A program made the position numbers and the translations under genes. The notes beneath the pieces were generated by a model. The model was not told the DNA's origin, searched no databases, and was given only the letters and a program-made list of their open reading frames with translations. 64,000 bases of DNA from Taudactylus pleione (Eukaryota; Chordata; Amphibia; Anura; Myobatrachidae). The stretch's first letter is position 1. Every line of letters begins with the position of its first letter. The stretch lies in assembly GCA_031769625.1 (NCBI GenBank), contig JAUIMM010000126.1:2876001-2940000 (forward strand), in the 5' to 3' direction. This document shows, piece by piece, positions 32,600-43,992 of this stretch.

Positions 32600-33094
32600 T
32601 TATAAATGATTTCAATGTCGTTCTTATGCACCCCCTTGACTGATCTTCACCGCCTTCTTTTAGGAAATACTAAAGCCCTTTGAGAGTTCCTAAAATTTAA
32701 ACCAGATTTATGATTTTTGGAGTGACGGAGAACCCCCTGGCCAGAGCCTTAACGCTGCCATCTCCCCTGAAGATACTTTTCAGATTAACACAGTGCAGAT
32801 ATCTGCTAAGGCGCTGGGCCCTGGTGGTTTTTGGCAGCCTAATAACCCTTACTTTCCCCCAGGCTTCTTGAAGTGCTGTTGCCAGCCCTGGTTTGTCATA
32901 GGTATTTGCTTCACTTATCTCTTCGACAAGGGTTCCTGGCTAATCTTTTGATGTTCTCCATAGCAAACTCCCTGGCAAATTCTTGCAGTTGCTTTTCTTG
33001 GGCATCGGACAAGCTCTTCAGAGATATTCCTTTATTCAAAAGAGTATGTTTTTCCTCCCACCTAAGCAGATTAATGCACTCTTCACTGTATGTC

Positions 33095-33414
33095 CAGTAG
33101 TTCCCAAACTTTCTTGAATCACGGCTCCCTAGAGTATCAGAATTTTTTACAAGACACTCCTAGGCCAAAAGTTTCTTGTTGAGAAAATCCGCAAAAATTA
33201 TTAAATGAAGTAAATTGTGCTCATTAGTCATCCTTATGTTCAGTTTTGTGGTGGTAGATAGGGTTGCACTTATGTTTGTGCACATGTTTTCAGATTGGCA
33301 GCCACCAGCATTGGTTTTGCTCATAATATATACCATAAATAATTTTGATTTGATACTGGTCCACCAACTTGTGTCACCCACGAGGTGTCACGGCACCAGC
33401 ATTGGGAATTTCTG
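33095..33414. mobile_element. hAT-like MITE (CAGTAGTTCCCAAAC)
   Basis: CAGTAGTTCCCAAACTTTCT at the left; CATTGGGAATTTCTG at the right as imperfect inverse. The subterminal TCACGGC and GTGTCACGGCACC are also mirrored. The flanking 8-mers CTGTATGT and CTTCATGG are decayed duplications. Confidence 0.72.
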
Positions 33415-33447
33415 CTTCATGGTAGACTATTCGGTAATGTCTAATAC

Positions 33448-33631
33448 AGTGATTCCCAACCACGGTCCTCAAGGCACACTAACAGCCCTGGTTTTAGTGA
33501 TACCCAAACTAAAGCACATGTGGTTAAATCAAAATAAATGAGGTAATAATTAAGTCGCCTGTGCCCAAGTATGGCTATCCTTTAAACCTGGACTGTTAGT
33601 GTGCCTTGAGGACCGTGGTTGGGAACCCCTG
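33448..33631. mobile_element. hAT-like MITE (family 2), perfect 8-bp TSD
   Basis: CAGTGATTCCCAACCACGGT to the inverse GTTGGGAACCCCTG; exact GTCTAATA at 33440-33447 and 33632-33639. Confidence 0.9.
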
Positions 33632-33639
33632 GTCTAATA

Positions 33640-35726
33640 GTCTCAATACAGACAGGAATAGGAAAGGGAAGCTGGGCCTTCCTTCAAATATGCAGACAGA
33701 CACTCAGCCAAATTAACCTCCCATATCCTGGCAGCTGCTACATGCCTATTTTTCAAGTCGTGAAAGCTGCATGATGCCATGTTTCAGCTCTTACTGTGTT
33801 TAGTTTGTTGCATGCCTGGAGAGAACCATGTAATCCCTGCACGACTAGGAGAATGCCTTCACTCAAGTTTGGGCGCTTTGGTTATTCCTACAAAGCCAAT
33901 CTGCTTGCACTCCTCTGCAGTAACTGAAACTCCTTCCTTTATCCTCCCCATCTTCTATTATGTGTTGAATCTCCCTCCCTTGGAAAATGACAGGATATAA
34001 AACTAATAAAATGGAGTTTTTTCAAGAGTCCTGGGCACTATGACGGCGACCTTCCAAACCTTTTTTTTTTTTCTCCTTTGCATCTTTATAAAAAATTCTG
34101 ATTTGGGATTAGCTGGCTTATACCATGTAGTTTTGTATCTCAATTCAAGTTCAATTAAAAAAGAAAAACATTACACCAGTGATAGCTGCAGATATATAAA
34201 AAAATACTTAAAATACTTGTAGCTGCACATTTATTGTCCGGTTTGGTACAGTTTCTCTACGATATAGAGATTAGTGAATATGCTAATCATTTTAGTCAAA
34301 ACAAAGATATTGAAAGTTCTGAAGTCTTTACTGTACAGAGAAAAAAAAAAATCAAACACTAAAATAGCATAAAAAATAGATCTAAATCCACCAATTCATT
34401 TACACTAATGTTAATGTGTCTATGGTCAAGTAAATGAAATGAAGAAAGCTACCTTTTATGCCACCACTTTCTTGGCCAATCGATTTCAAGGCAACAATAC
34501 CCTTAAATGCCAATATGTTTACAACGTGTCAATACCTTTCCTGGGGTTCCAGTGTTTAATTTTGTGTGTAAATGTTTAAACTTTTGAGATAATATTTTGG
34601 GGTATTTGAAAAAAAACTAATTATTTTTAGTAAAGAGAAGAAGTAATTTAATATACTGGAAATTTCAGTACTAATGAAACCTTAGAACGAAAATGAGATT
34701 TCGTTTTCACCTTTTGTGATACCATTTCTGTTACTGATACTTCTACATTTGGAAGCCAGCTCTCGGCAGATACGGTTTAAAGCAACTGATCATGTTCTAG
34801 AGTGGAAAATTCCATTGGCTACTTTGCAGCTCTTGGATGTGCTTTATACATTTACTTGCAAGAGAAGTAAATACCTTTTTAAAATCCATGTACAACTCCA
34901 TTCTGCCTCTGTAGTTTCCACATGCTTATATTGCATTTTGAACCATCCAATATTGCTATAAGGAAGTCTCAATTCTTTTTTTTTTTTTTTTTTTTGTATC
35001 TCCTTGTGTGCCTTAATTTGAGATGCATCTATTTGAGCAGTAATATTGTGCTAGATTTATAGTTACAGATTTGGTTTATGATTGATTTTATTAACTTTTG
35101 TGCAAGTTTCTTATCTATATAAAAGTGGTATCTTGCAAGTGGTTCCCAAAGCTTATTACTGATTTAAAGATTAGTAGTTTTATCGGGTTACAATAATATG
35201 AGGGTGTTCACTTTTTATGCTTGTTTTCTTACTTTGGAAAACAATATTGTATCATAGAATGTTGCCAATTATGTATAAATATGGTTGAATGTTAGACATA
35301 AACGGGGACTGCCAAGTTTTTTCAGGAACCAAAAAAAGTGGAAAGAAACCACTCAAACATACTTTGCTCCAAATATGGGGGGGTGTCAACTTAGCGCGAT
35401 GGATGCAGTGTACCGTTCCGGAACAGCACATCTTCCCTGCTGGCATCGCAACTTTTTGCTCACACCCCATAGAGGAGTGAGGGAAACTGTACAATGCTGG
35501 CCCTACCGTATATGGGAGATATATGTGCGATGCCCTGGCGGCACATTGCGTTCAGTTGAATTCTACCTGTAAAGTTTTAGTTGCTCCAACTATTTGATTC
35601 CAGCTACTTACTTCCTGTTATTCAGTTTAGATTTCTACATCCATCTGTTACAACGCATTGTTTTCCTAACCCTAGTCATTGGGGTAGAATAGTAATGGAT
35701 TTTGACATTTTATGTGCACATAGAGT
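33640..35726. other. no recognised feature (2.1 kb)
   Basis: AT-rich DNA with T-runs at about 34064 and 34976-34996. The GC-richer patch at 35330-35570 (CCGTTCCGGAACAG; GCGATGCCCTGGCGGC) is open in more than one frame but matches nothing that I know. No element ends seen. Confidence 0.45.
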
Positions 35727-36054
35727 ATTATTATTATCATTTATTTATATGGCGCCACAGGTCCGCAGCGCCTTACAAAGTACATAGACAAAAAAAAGTA
35801 AGCATTGACATACAATACAATACAATGCAGGACATAGATAAACATTGCTATATTAGTGACATTAATGCCCGCATAAGCAGCCAAGTGTTAGTTGCCCTAG
35901 TGGCTAGTAAGAAATAAATTAAATTACAGTAGGGAGAAGCACAAGAGGGTAGAGGACCCTGCTCGAAAGAGCTTACATTCTTTAAGGGAGGGGAAGGCAA
36001 ACAGGAGCGAAACAGAATGGGGTGGGCAGGGAGAAAGGAAGATGTAGCAGCAAA

Positions 36055-38457
36055 TTAGGATGAGAGCTGGAAGGCTTTAATGAAGTAGTGGGTCTTCAGA
36101 GCTCGTTTGAAAGATGGTAGAGAGGTGCAGAGTCTGATAGGGAGAGGGAGGGAGTTCCAAAGGTGAGGAGCAGCACGGGCAAAGTCTTGGAGGCGGGAGT
36201 GGGAGGAAGTAATCAATTGGCATGAAAGGCGGCGTGTATTAAGTGAACGAAGAGGGCGGACGGAAGAGTGAAGGGAGATGAGATCAGAGATGTAAATGGG
36301 AGAGGAATGGGTGAGGGCTTTGTAAGTGAGTGTGAGAGCCTTGAATTGTGTTCTGAAAGGGAATGGGAGCCAGTGGAGGGCTTGCAAAAGAGGGGAGCGT
36401 TTGGAGAGGAAGATGAGCCGAGCAGCAGCATTGAGCACAGACTGGAGAGGAGAGAGATGGGATTTGGGGAGGCCAGCTAGGAGAAGGTTACAGTAGTCCA
36501 ATCTGGACATGACCAGTGAATGTACAAGGGTTTTGGTAGCATCCTGGGTGAGAAAGGGTCTGATCTTGGAAATATTCTTGAGATGGAAACGACTCAGACA
36601 ACGCACTTTGGGACTAGATGAGATAGTAATGTCATCTATTAATAAAGAAATAGTGGGACATGATGTTATGTGGGAGGATGGGAAGACTATCAGCTCAGAC
36701 TTAGACATATTAAGTTTGAGAAATCGCTGGGACATCCAGGAAGAGATATCAGAGAGACAGTTAGAGATACGAGTCAGTAAAGAGGGGGAAAGATCAGGTG
36801 AGGAAAGGTAGATCTGATTATCATCAGCATAGAGATGATAATGGAGGTCAAAAGAGCTGATTAGTTTACCTAGAGAAGACGTATAGAGAGAGAATAGGAG
36901 AGGTCCAAGAACAGAACCTTGGGGAACACCTACTGTAAGAGGCTGTGGGGGGGAGGAGTCGCCATGAGAGGAAACAGAGAAGGAACGGTCAGAGAGGTAG
37001 GAGGACAGCCAGGAGAGAGCAGTGTCACGTAGACCAAGGGAGTGAAGGATATGCAGCAGTAGAGGGTGGTCCAGTGTCAAAGCAGCAGAGAGATCAAGGA
37101 GAATGAGCAGGGAGTAGTGGCCCTTGGATTTGGCAGCAAGGAGGTCGTTGCTGACTTTTGTGAGGGCAGTTTCAGTGGAGTGGAGAGAACGGAAGCCAGA
37201 CTGAAAAGGGTCAAGGAGGGGAGTGGGAGGAAAGAATTGTGGTGAGGCGGTTGTAAACAATACGCTCAAGGAGTTTGGAGGCAAAAGGGAGGAGAGAGAT
37301 TGGTCGGTAGTTAGAGAGAATGTTAGGATCAAGGTTAGGTTTTTTAAGAATGGGGAGACACGGGCATGCTTGAATGCAGAAGGAACAGTGCCAGATGAGA
37401 GGGAGAGATTAAGGAGGTGGGCAAGATGGGACCAGGCAGAAAGAGAGGTAGCGGAGGAGGTGGGTGGGGATAGGGTCGAGGGGAGAGGTGGAAGGGGGGG
37501 GGGGGAGGACTGGATAAGGGCCTTAACTTCCTCACCAGTCACAGGGGAGAAGGATGTCAGAGTCTGTAAAATGGATGGGGAGGGGTGATCCGGGAAAGGA
37601 GGAAGTGGAGAGCTGGGGGACTGGTTGGATATGATGTCCTGACGTATGGAATCAATTTTAGATGTGAAATAGGTAGCAAAGTCAGTGGCAGAGAGCAAGG
37701 AGGGGAGACTAGGAGGGGGTGGGCAGAGGAGGGAGTTGAAGGTGGAAAAGAGACGCTGGGGATTTGAGGACAGGGAGGAGATGAGATTCTTGAAATATGA
37801 CTGTTTAGAGAGGGAAAGGGCAGCACTGTAGGATGACAGCATGAATTTGAAATGGAGAAAATCTGGTTTAGAGCGTGATCTTCTCCACTGTCGCTCGGCG
37901 GTTCGTGAACATTTTTGCAGGTATCTGGTGCATTTGAAATGCCAGGGCTGAGTTGTGGATTTACGAGGGTGAGTAGTGATCGCCGGAGCAACAGAGTCAA
38001 GAGCAGAAGTAAGGGAGGCATTGTATAGGGCAGCAGGTTGTTCAGCGCAGGAGAAAGAGAGGATAGGGGAGAGAAGTGAGTCAAGTAGGGAAGAAAAGAA
38101 AGCAGTGTTACGCTTAGTGATGGTGGCTTTCGGAGGTAGAGGAGGGGAAGGAGAGAGGGATAGGTTAAAAGAGAGGAGGTGATGGTCAGAGAGGGGGAAT
38201 GGGGAATTGGAGTAGGCAGAAATATCACAACGGTGAGTGAATATCAGATCAAGTAAATGCCCACTCGCATGGGAGTGTGAGGAGGTCCATTGGGAGAGTC
38301 CAAATGAGGAAGTGAGGGTGAGTAGTTTGGAGGCAGCAGATTCTGTGGGGATATTAATAGGAATATTGAAGTTCGAGGATAATAGTGGGAAGGTCTGAGG
38401 AGAGAAAGTGGGTGAGCCAGGAAGCAAAATTGTCAAGGAACTTGGAGGGAGGGCCAA
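36055..38457 (-). pseudogene. L2 LINE reverse transcriptase ORF (800 codons, open; endonuclease out of frame)
   Basis: Open for 800 codons. RT blocks in order: [12 protein letters not shown] (decayed), [38 protein letters not shown] (block A with its Asp; the usual AFDTVDH is shortened), [32 protein letters not shown] (catalytic YADD) and [15 protein letters not shown]. The C-terminal [15 protein letters not shown] and [10 protein letters not shown] are typical of L2. The first 150 residues are the distal endonuclease region ([14 protein letters not shown] wording). The frame breaks toward the N-terminal endonuclease, so a full protein is not made. Confidence 0.9.
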
Positions 38458-38475
38458 GGGGACGGTAGATGACAG

Positions 38476-39252
38476 CTACTCTGAGGTGTACTGGTTGGAA
38501 GAGGCGTATAGCATGAACTTCAAATGTGGAGAATGTAAGGGATGGTTCTGATGGTATATGTTGGTATGAGTAACCAGGGGTTCGAAGGACCCCAACACCA
38601 CCACCATGGCGACTCCCAGGCCTGGGGGTGTGTGGGAGAAGGTGAGGCCCCCATAAGAGAGAGCTGCAGGAGAAGTGGTGTCAGAGGGTAAAATCCAGGT
38701 TTCAGAAATGGCAAGGAGATTCAGAGAGTTGGAGATGAAAAGGTCATGGGTGGGGGCCAGTTTGTTACAGACTGATCTGGCGTTCCAGAGGGCACAGCAT
38801 AGAGTGACAGAGTTGATAGGAGAGATGTGAATGAGATTGTCAGGGTTGCAATAGCGTGGAGATGAGAATACTTTGGGAGACCGAGATGAATAGAGTGTAG
38901 GGATCATGCGTGCTCCTGTGCTAGGAGGTGACTCTGTAGGAAGTGGGCAGGGAGGGAAGTTAAGGAGACGTGAATGAAAGTGGGGCGAAGTGACAGGGAG
39001 ATAAGTAAGGGAGGAAAGATTACCAGTGGGGTAGTAGGATCCTTGAGGGGTATAAGAGAAAGAAAATGGAGTAATGGGAGAAGAGGGGGAGGAAGGCAGA
39101 GAGAGAAGGGGAGATAGGAGGAGGTGGAGGAGACCAGGGGGAAAGGATAGAGGTGGACTCAGAGGGCATAACAAAAGATTAGTCAGAAACTGAGTGAAGG
39201 GAGGAGTTGAAGACAACACGGTCATGGTAAGGATGAGGTAAAGTGTCAGCAC
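38476..39252 (-). pseudogene. L2 LINE endonuclease N-terminal part
   Basis: The minus-strand frame contains LCCALWNARSVCNKLAPTHD and SLNLLAISETWILPSDTTSP, the N-WNARSV-NK and E-TWL blocks of the APE-type endonuclease (the Glu is a metal ligand). It precedes the RT ORF in a different frame; a frameshift lies at about 38460-38540. The Pro/Ser-rich start (residues 1-120) is poorly conserved. Confidence 0.82.
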
Positions 39253-39260
39253 AACAAAAA

Positions 39261-39947
39261 TATATTATAGTTTTTTGAAAAAGTGGAGATAAGATGGGAG
39301 CAGAAATTGAATATTAGAGTAGAGAGTAGCAGTAGCTAGATCATGTAAGACTAGGCCAAAGAGCTATAATGTTAAAAGACATTATAATAGAGTTAAGCTG
39401 ATATTAACAGTATTCAGTAAGATTATCTGTTAAGCACAGAGGCAGCACAAATAGTAGCAAGTGATGGCCAGAGTTTTTGTAGCAACCAGAGTTCAGTGTT
39501 GAAAGTCCAGGTTATGCAGTCAGCAGGAATTTGTAGTAGTGAGATTTTAAAATCACCTTTGTTGATGGTTTTTCTCCAAATCTTGATTAGGTTTTTAGAA
39601 GTACAGATCGGTTGTTTCCCTTCTGTTCAACGCTGGTGTAACGCCAGTATTAATCTTAAAATGCACTTTTGAATAGGGCACTTCTGAATGGGGCACTTCC
39701 AGCCAGTCTATTCCAGCCTACTAATGACCAATATGTAGGAGACTTGGCATGTTCAATTACTGATTGCTTACAAGCCCAGCACCCTCCCACTAATATGGCT
39801 AGCAATAAATTGAGTAAAACAAACACACAGCACATACCACTAGGCTAATAACAGGCTCAATGAACTAACTAACAAAGAAACTAAAACATCAAACTAATAT
39901 ACTATGCAGTGATATGCTAAATAACATTGCTTATCAGCAAAAGTCTG
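39261..39947. other. Possible L2 5' region
   Basis: AT-rich DNA 5' of the LINE. The phrase GCAAAAGTCTGAG at its right edge recurs at about 40556 after the nested MITE. Whether it is LINE leader or genomic flank is not clear. Confidence 0.35.
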
Positions 39948-40501
39948 AGGACCTTATTCAGAGGCGGCCGTACGGTCTACGACCGCACGGCCGCCTCGAT
40001 GTTTTGCCAGTGCGCATGCGCACGAGGGTGCCGGCTCCCTCGTGCGCATGCGTGAGACCCGCTATGACCGACAGCGCCGGTCGTAGCGGGTCTCTTTCCA
40101 AAGGGGGCGAGCTGTCGATGTTGAGTGACAGTTCGCCCCGTTTGGAAGGCGGGCCAGGGGGGTGGCAGCCCAAACGGAGGCGTTCCCATGGGAACGCCTG
40201 CCGTTTGGGGGAGGCCCCACTGACATCACTAGTGATGTTAGTGGAGAGCTTCCGGCTCTGACAGAGCCAGGATCTCTCCGGGGCTTACGACAAGTGAGAC
40301 CCTACCCTAGGGTCTCGTCGTAAGCCCCGATGGTCGCGATGGTCTCTGACCATCGCGACCATCACCCGAGCGGTCGTTAGAGCTGTGGGTGTTAACCCAC
40401 AGCCTAACGACCGCAACAGAGGCGGCCGGTCAGGATGCAAGTGGCCGCCCAGTTTCTGAGCGACCGCTTGCATCCTCTGACTGCCTCTGAATGAGGGCCT
40501 A
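39948..40501. mobile_element. GC-rich palindromic MITE (ACCTTATTCAGAGGCGGCCG)
   Basis: AGGACCTTATTCAGAGGCGG is mirrored by CTCTGAATGAGGGCCT. There are many internal stems (TACGGTCTACGACCGCACGG; GCGCATGCGCACGAGGG against CCCTCGTGCGCATGCG; GGTCGCGATGGTC against GACCATCGCGACC). Its strong CpG content contrasts with the flank. The pre-insertion sequence AAGTCTGAG|ACTTGTAGTCC is visible in a nearby duplicate at 40559. Confidence 0.82.
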
Positions 40502-41807
40502 AGACTTGTAGTCCATTACCTAAGTTCTCAGGCTGGCCAATATATATTCAGTATAGCAAAAGTCTGAGACTTGTAGTCCGTTACAGTATGTACCATAAGT
40601 ACATTTCACCTTTTTTTGTTTTTTTTTATTGAAATCTACATTTCCCTGGAGGTGGATTACTTTTGTTATTTAGAATATATCTGTTAAAATATTGTATAAG
40701 GTCCATGAGCATTGAAATGGTGACTTGATATCTGCACTGAAAGCAGTTGTAGAACGACTGCTGTAAGGCAGAAGATGATTCTGCAGGGCTTGCAGCAGCA
40801 TAGGGGTGGATCTATAAAGCTGGATGTGCAATGTCAACATGAATTATTGGAGCTGGGTGTCGGAAGGAAAGAAATTATAATGCCAGTTCAGGAAAAGCCT
40901 TGTCAAGTTGTTACTATAATTTCTAACATTTTCTTTGGCTTATTGTATTTATTTGTATATTTTTGCATTTCTATTTTGTTACATGATTTTGTTTGATTAG
41001 TTTAGTATGTGTTTTTTCTGTTCTCTGCCTAAGGGGATAGTAATACCATTAATAATAATTATGTGTGTGTAAAGGCACTATAGTAAAACTTTCTATACAG
41101 ATAATAGCTCAGTATAAATGGGTATGTAGAAAAATGTAGAAAGCAATGATTATGTGCAGTTTGTTTTCAAGAATACTCCCATATTTTCTGAAATATCTTT
41201 ATTCTAGAAATGGCTCATTGGTTTCCTACACTCTGATCTTGTGATGTAATACAGAAACCTCAATTTGGTTAATTCCTTCCATCTTTGTTTCATATAGCAC
41301 CAAGGGGGATACTGGAGTACGGGGCTCAAGCTTGCCAGTGGTTTGTCTGCCCGCCTGCTGCTGATTCCAGGACTCGCAGGGGGAGTGCAGATCCACCTCC
41401 TGCAGCGTGTAAAGTGAGACACAAATATGGCCACGCCTCCTATACTGGGCCCTGATTGCGTTCTCGTCCAGTGATGCTGTATAGCACTACTATGACTGGT
41501 TTCAGGATTATTTGATAAATAATAGTATGTCTAATGTGAAGTGTCCTTAAGGAGACCTGCAGGCCACTTTCGTACACATGCTTTCATTCAAATTTCTACA
41601 GAGGTTTATTTGATGACAAGTAAATGACCTGCATCCATCATGTCATTGAAGGTTAAAATCCTACAAAATGTGTGTAGGTGACAACAGATTAAATATGTAG
41701 ACTTTTTTTTTTTTTTCTTTTTTAATCAATCGATAATAGGAGCTGTAATGATAAATAATATAATTCCAGAGAAGGTAGCTTGATGTACTTTGAAGTGTGT
41801 GTAGTCT
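40502..41807. other. no recognised feature (1.3 kb)
   Basis: Apart from the duplicated AAGTCTGAGACTTGTAGTCC at about 40559, this is AT-rich DNA with no gene or element that I can name. Confidence 0.5.
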
Positions 41808-42150
41808 AAAGGTGCCCACACACATACCGATGTCCTCACGATACGATTTTATGGCCAATTTCCTCATGAACTTTCACGGGAGCTCCCTTGCCATCATGAT
41901 CACGTTTTGGAGTTAAAAATGTCCAATCTGTCTAAAGCTCTATCTTGCAGCCAATGCATTGTATCCCAGATTGGCTAATCTGCCCTACAGCACGGCAGAT
42001 CAGAAGATGCGATGTACGACGAGCGGGGACGCGCATCGTGCTCGTGAGTATAAACTCACGATTTGTACTTCTTTTACCCGATTCGTCGTCACGATTCGTC
42101 GAAATCGGCCAAATCGTGTAAAATGTCGCTATGTGTGTGGGCACCTAAAC
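41808..42150. mobile_element. MITE (AAAGGTGCCCACACACATA ends)
   Basis: CTAAAGGTGCCCACACACAT is mirrored by ATGTGTGTGGGCACCTA. Inner mirrored ACGATACGATTT / AAATCGTG and CCAATCTG / CAGATTGG words. Confidence 0.82.
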
Positions 42151-42985
42151 TGTGTGATAAAAATCTAACAATGTTATAATGTGTGAAGTGATTTTTGTCT
42201 TATCTATTTTTCTACTTATTATTTACTGCCAGTATATATTAGAATGGTGCATGCCACCATCAGGAATTCAGTAACTTCCATGGGAAGAAGTGAACAAAAC
42301 AGCATCCATTTGCACAATTTTGTTTGTAGGAAAGTAGCAATACTGTTACTTTGCCCATTTAAATTTATTGTATTGAGCAGTTTTGATAGGCCAGTAGTGA
42401 CAATTCTTCTTTGGTATATGTTTTAAATGTTTCCTTTGCTTAGTTTAGTATTTATGCTATTTTTTTAGTCTCGTAATTTTAATTTTTTTTTTTTTTTTTT
42501 GTATATTTGTATTAATTGCACTTAGTAGTATGTCATTTATTGTGTCCATTTTGGCAGTGGGTTGGTGCCACCCCCATTACTACTTCTGCAGATTCTCTGC
42601 AGTGTTCTTCAGTGCGTTGATTTCCTTCCAGGAGCATATGTGGTTTATTGTTCATTCTGGGTTAAGTTAGAAGAACCAGTGATTCATTTGCATGGTCCTC
42701 TGAGAGAGGCAGCCGCAGAATGTCTCTTTTGATTTAAGAATAAATCATCTTTAAAATTATACAAGTAATTTTTTGTTTTTTATTTTTCCAAAGCTGCTTA
42801 CAAATAGGATCATGGGCGACAATTTTATTATGACTTTATTTTGTTTGCATCATAGGGTGTGGCCAGAAGCATATCACTGAGCATGGAGGAGGTTTCCATG
42901 GCAACACTAGGCAGTCTTATTAAAGCAGCCAAACTCTGTGTGTTTGGTGTTCTTGGGGTGTCTTTATAATGATATGCAAAACTAG
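42151..42985. other. no recognised feature
   Basis: AT-rich with a long T-run at 42483-42501. Nothing recognised. Confidence 0.5.
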
Positions 42986-43606
42986 CTGAAGTACCCGGTG
43001 TTCCCCTGGTTTAAATCTTCAAGTTATTAAGTTTTATGTGTCGTCGTCCAAATCCATCCAGTGGAAGGCCCAGAACAGGCCCCCCAGGTCAAAGTTCTGC
43101 CCTACATCCCCGGTCAAAGTTCTGCCTGGCGCACTCCGCAATGAGGTCCTTCCGGGACCCCAACCACTCCATTAGGCATCCCAGAGCAATTGCCCACCCC
43201 TCTGTGAAGTTTTCATCCAAATACATCCAGTGGAAGGCCCAGACAGGCTTCCAGCATACCCAGATCAAAGTTCTGTCCACCATACACCAACGGGAGGTCT
43301 GACCAGGACCTCAACCCCCTAGTATGTCTTTTGGGATCCAATGTTACTACTCTGTGAAGTTTTTATCCAAATCAAGCAAGTGGAAGTCTCAGAACGGGTT
43401 CCCCGGGTCAAAGTTCTGACCAGCATACGCCAACGAGAGGTCTGACTGGTAACATAACCCCCCTAAAACCTTGTCAAGATCCATCTGGACCACCTTGTGT
43501 TGGTTTCATCCCATTCATGCAGGGGTGTCCGAATGCATAACCGAACAGACAGAAAAACAAAACAAACACACAAACAGACCAATTCATTTTATATAATAAG
43601 ATGTGT
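42986..43606. repeat. Unclassified element with three internal repeat units
   Basis: It begins ACTAGCTGAAGTACCCGGTG and ends in CAGACAGAAAAACAAAAC...TTTATATAATAAG. Three diverged units each carry TCCAAATxCATCCAGTGGAA, then GGTCAAAGTTCTG and CAACGGGAGGTCTGACC (about 43048, 43215 and 43365). The start and tail are those of a widespread interspersed repeat; I cannot assign the class safely. Confidence 0.6.
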
Positions 43607-43684
43607 GGGAGCATGAGTGATTAAAAAAATAAATGGAAAAAGAGAAACTGTCACTCCAAGTATCTAACAACTTACTATAGTCCA

Positions 43685-43992
43685 CCATGGGACAGATTCA
43701 ATTAGCCACGGGACTTACCTGGTTAAGTGCCATGAGCTATTCAATTACTGCCCTAGGTAAGCCTGCAACTAGTCCAGAGGGTGCTCCTAACGTTGATTTC
43801 TGCTTGCACCCTCGCTTAACAAGTGCTTTTGGGGATAGTCTTAGGCTCACCTCAAAGGTGGTAATTGCATAGCTCTGGGCACTTAACCCAACAGCTATGT
43901 CTTACCGTAGAAAATAATTGAATAGCTCTGGGCACTTAACCCAAAAGCTAAAACCCTTGGTAAGTTCTGTGGCTAATTGAATCTACCCCCAT
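43685..43992. mobile_element. MITE (CAGATTCAATTAGCCACGG)
   Basis: GGACAGATTCAATTAGCCAC is mirrored by GTGGCTAATTGAATCTACCC. The internal AATTGAATAGCTCTGGGCAC appears twice (one copy diverged). Confidence 0.8.

Larger units (their letters stand above)
30960..33090 (+). mobile_element. Decayed L1/Tx1-like LINE
   Basis: Near 31975-32010 the + strand reads GDSGFLQEAHFA, the LQE-HF endonuclease signature of L1-type ORF2. Near 32805-32840 it reads KALGPGGFW, a decayed KSPGPDG reverse-transcriptase start. In between, PLTDLHRLLLGN-like wording survives. 30.97-31.73 kb would then be ORF1. Stops are frequent throughout, and the LINE is interrupted by a younger L1 3' end at 32.2-32.6 kb. Family call is tentative. 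Confidence 0.45.
35727..39260 (-). mobile_element. L2-clade LINE retrotransposon (minus strand)
   Basis: The 3' end on the minus strand reads TTTGTAAGGCGCTGCGGACC then TGGCGCCATATAAATAAATG and an ATAATAATA tail, the well-known L2 3' hairpin and microsatellite. Upstream lie the reverse transcriptase ORF (36055-38457) and endonuclease remnants (38476-39252). The sequence 5' of 39260 may still belong to the element, but I cannot define its 5' end. Confidence 0.92.

Noticed and set aside
36509..38228. + strand and alternate-frame ORFs over the L2 LINE
   Set aside because: Shadows of the RT frame; YADD, VPQGS and the 3' end all fix the minus strand.
39914..40261. 115-codon ORF
   Set aside because: It lies inside the palindromic GC-rich MITE. 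The mirrored strand is open as well, and there is no protein signature.
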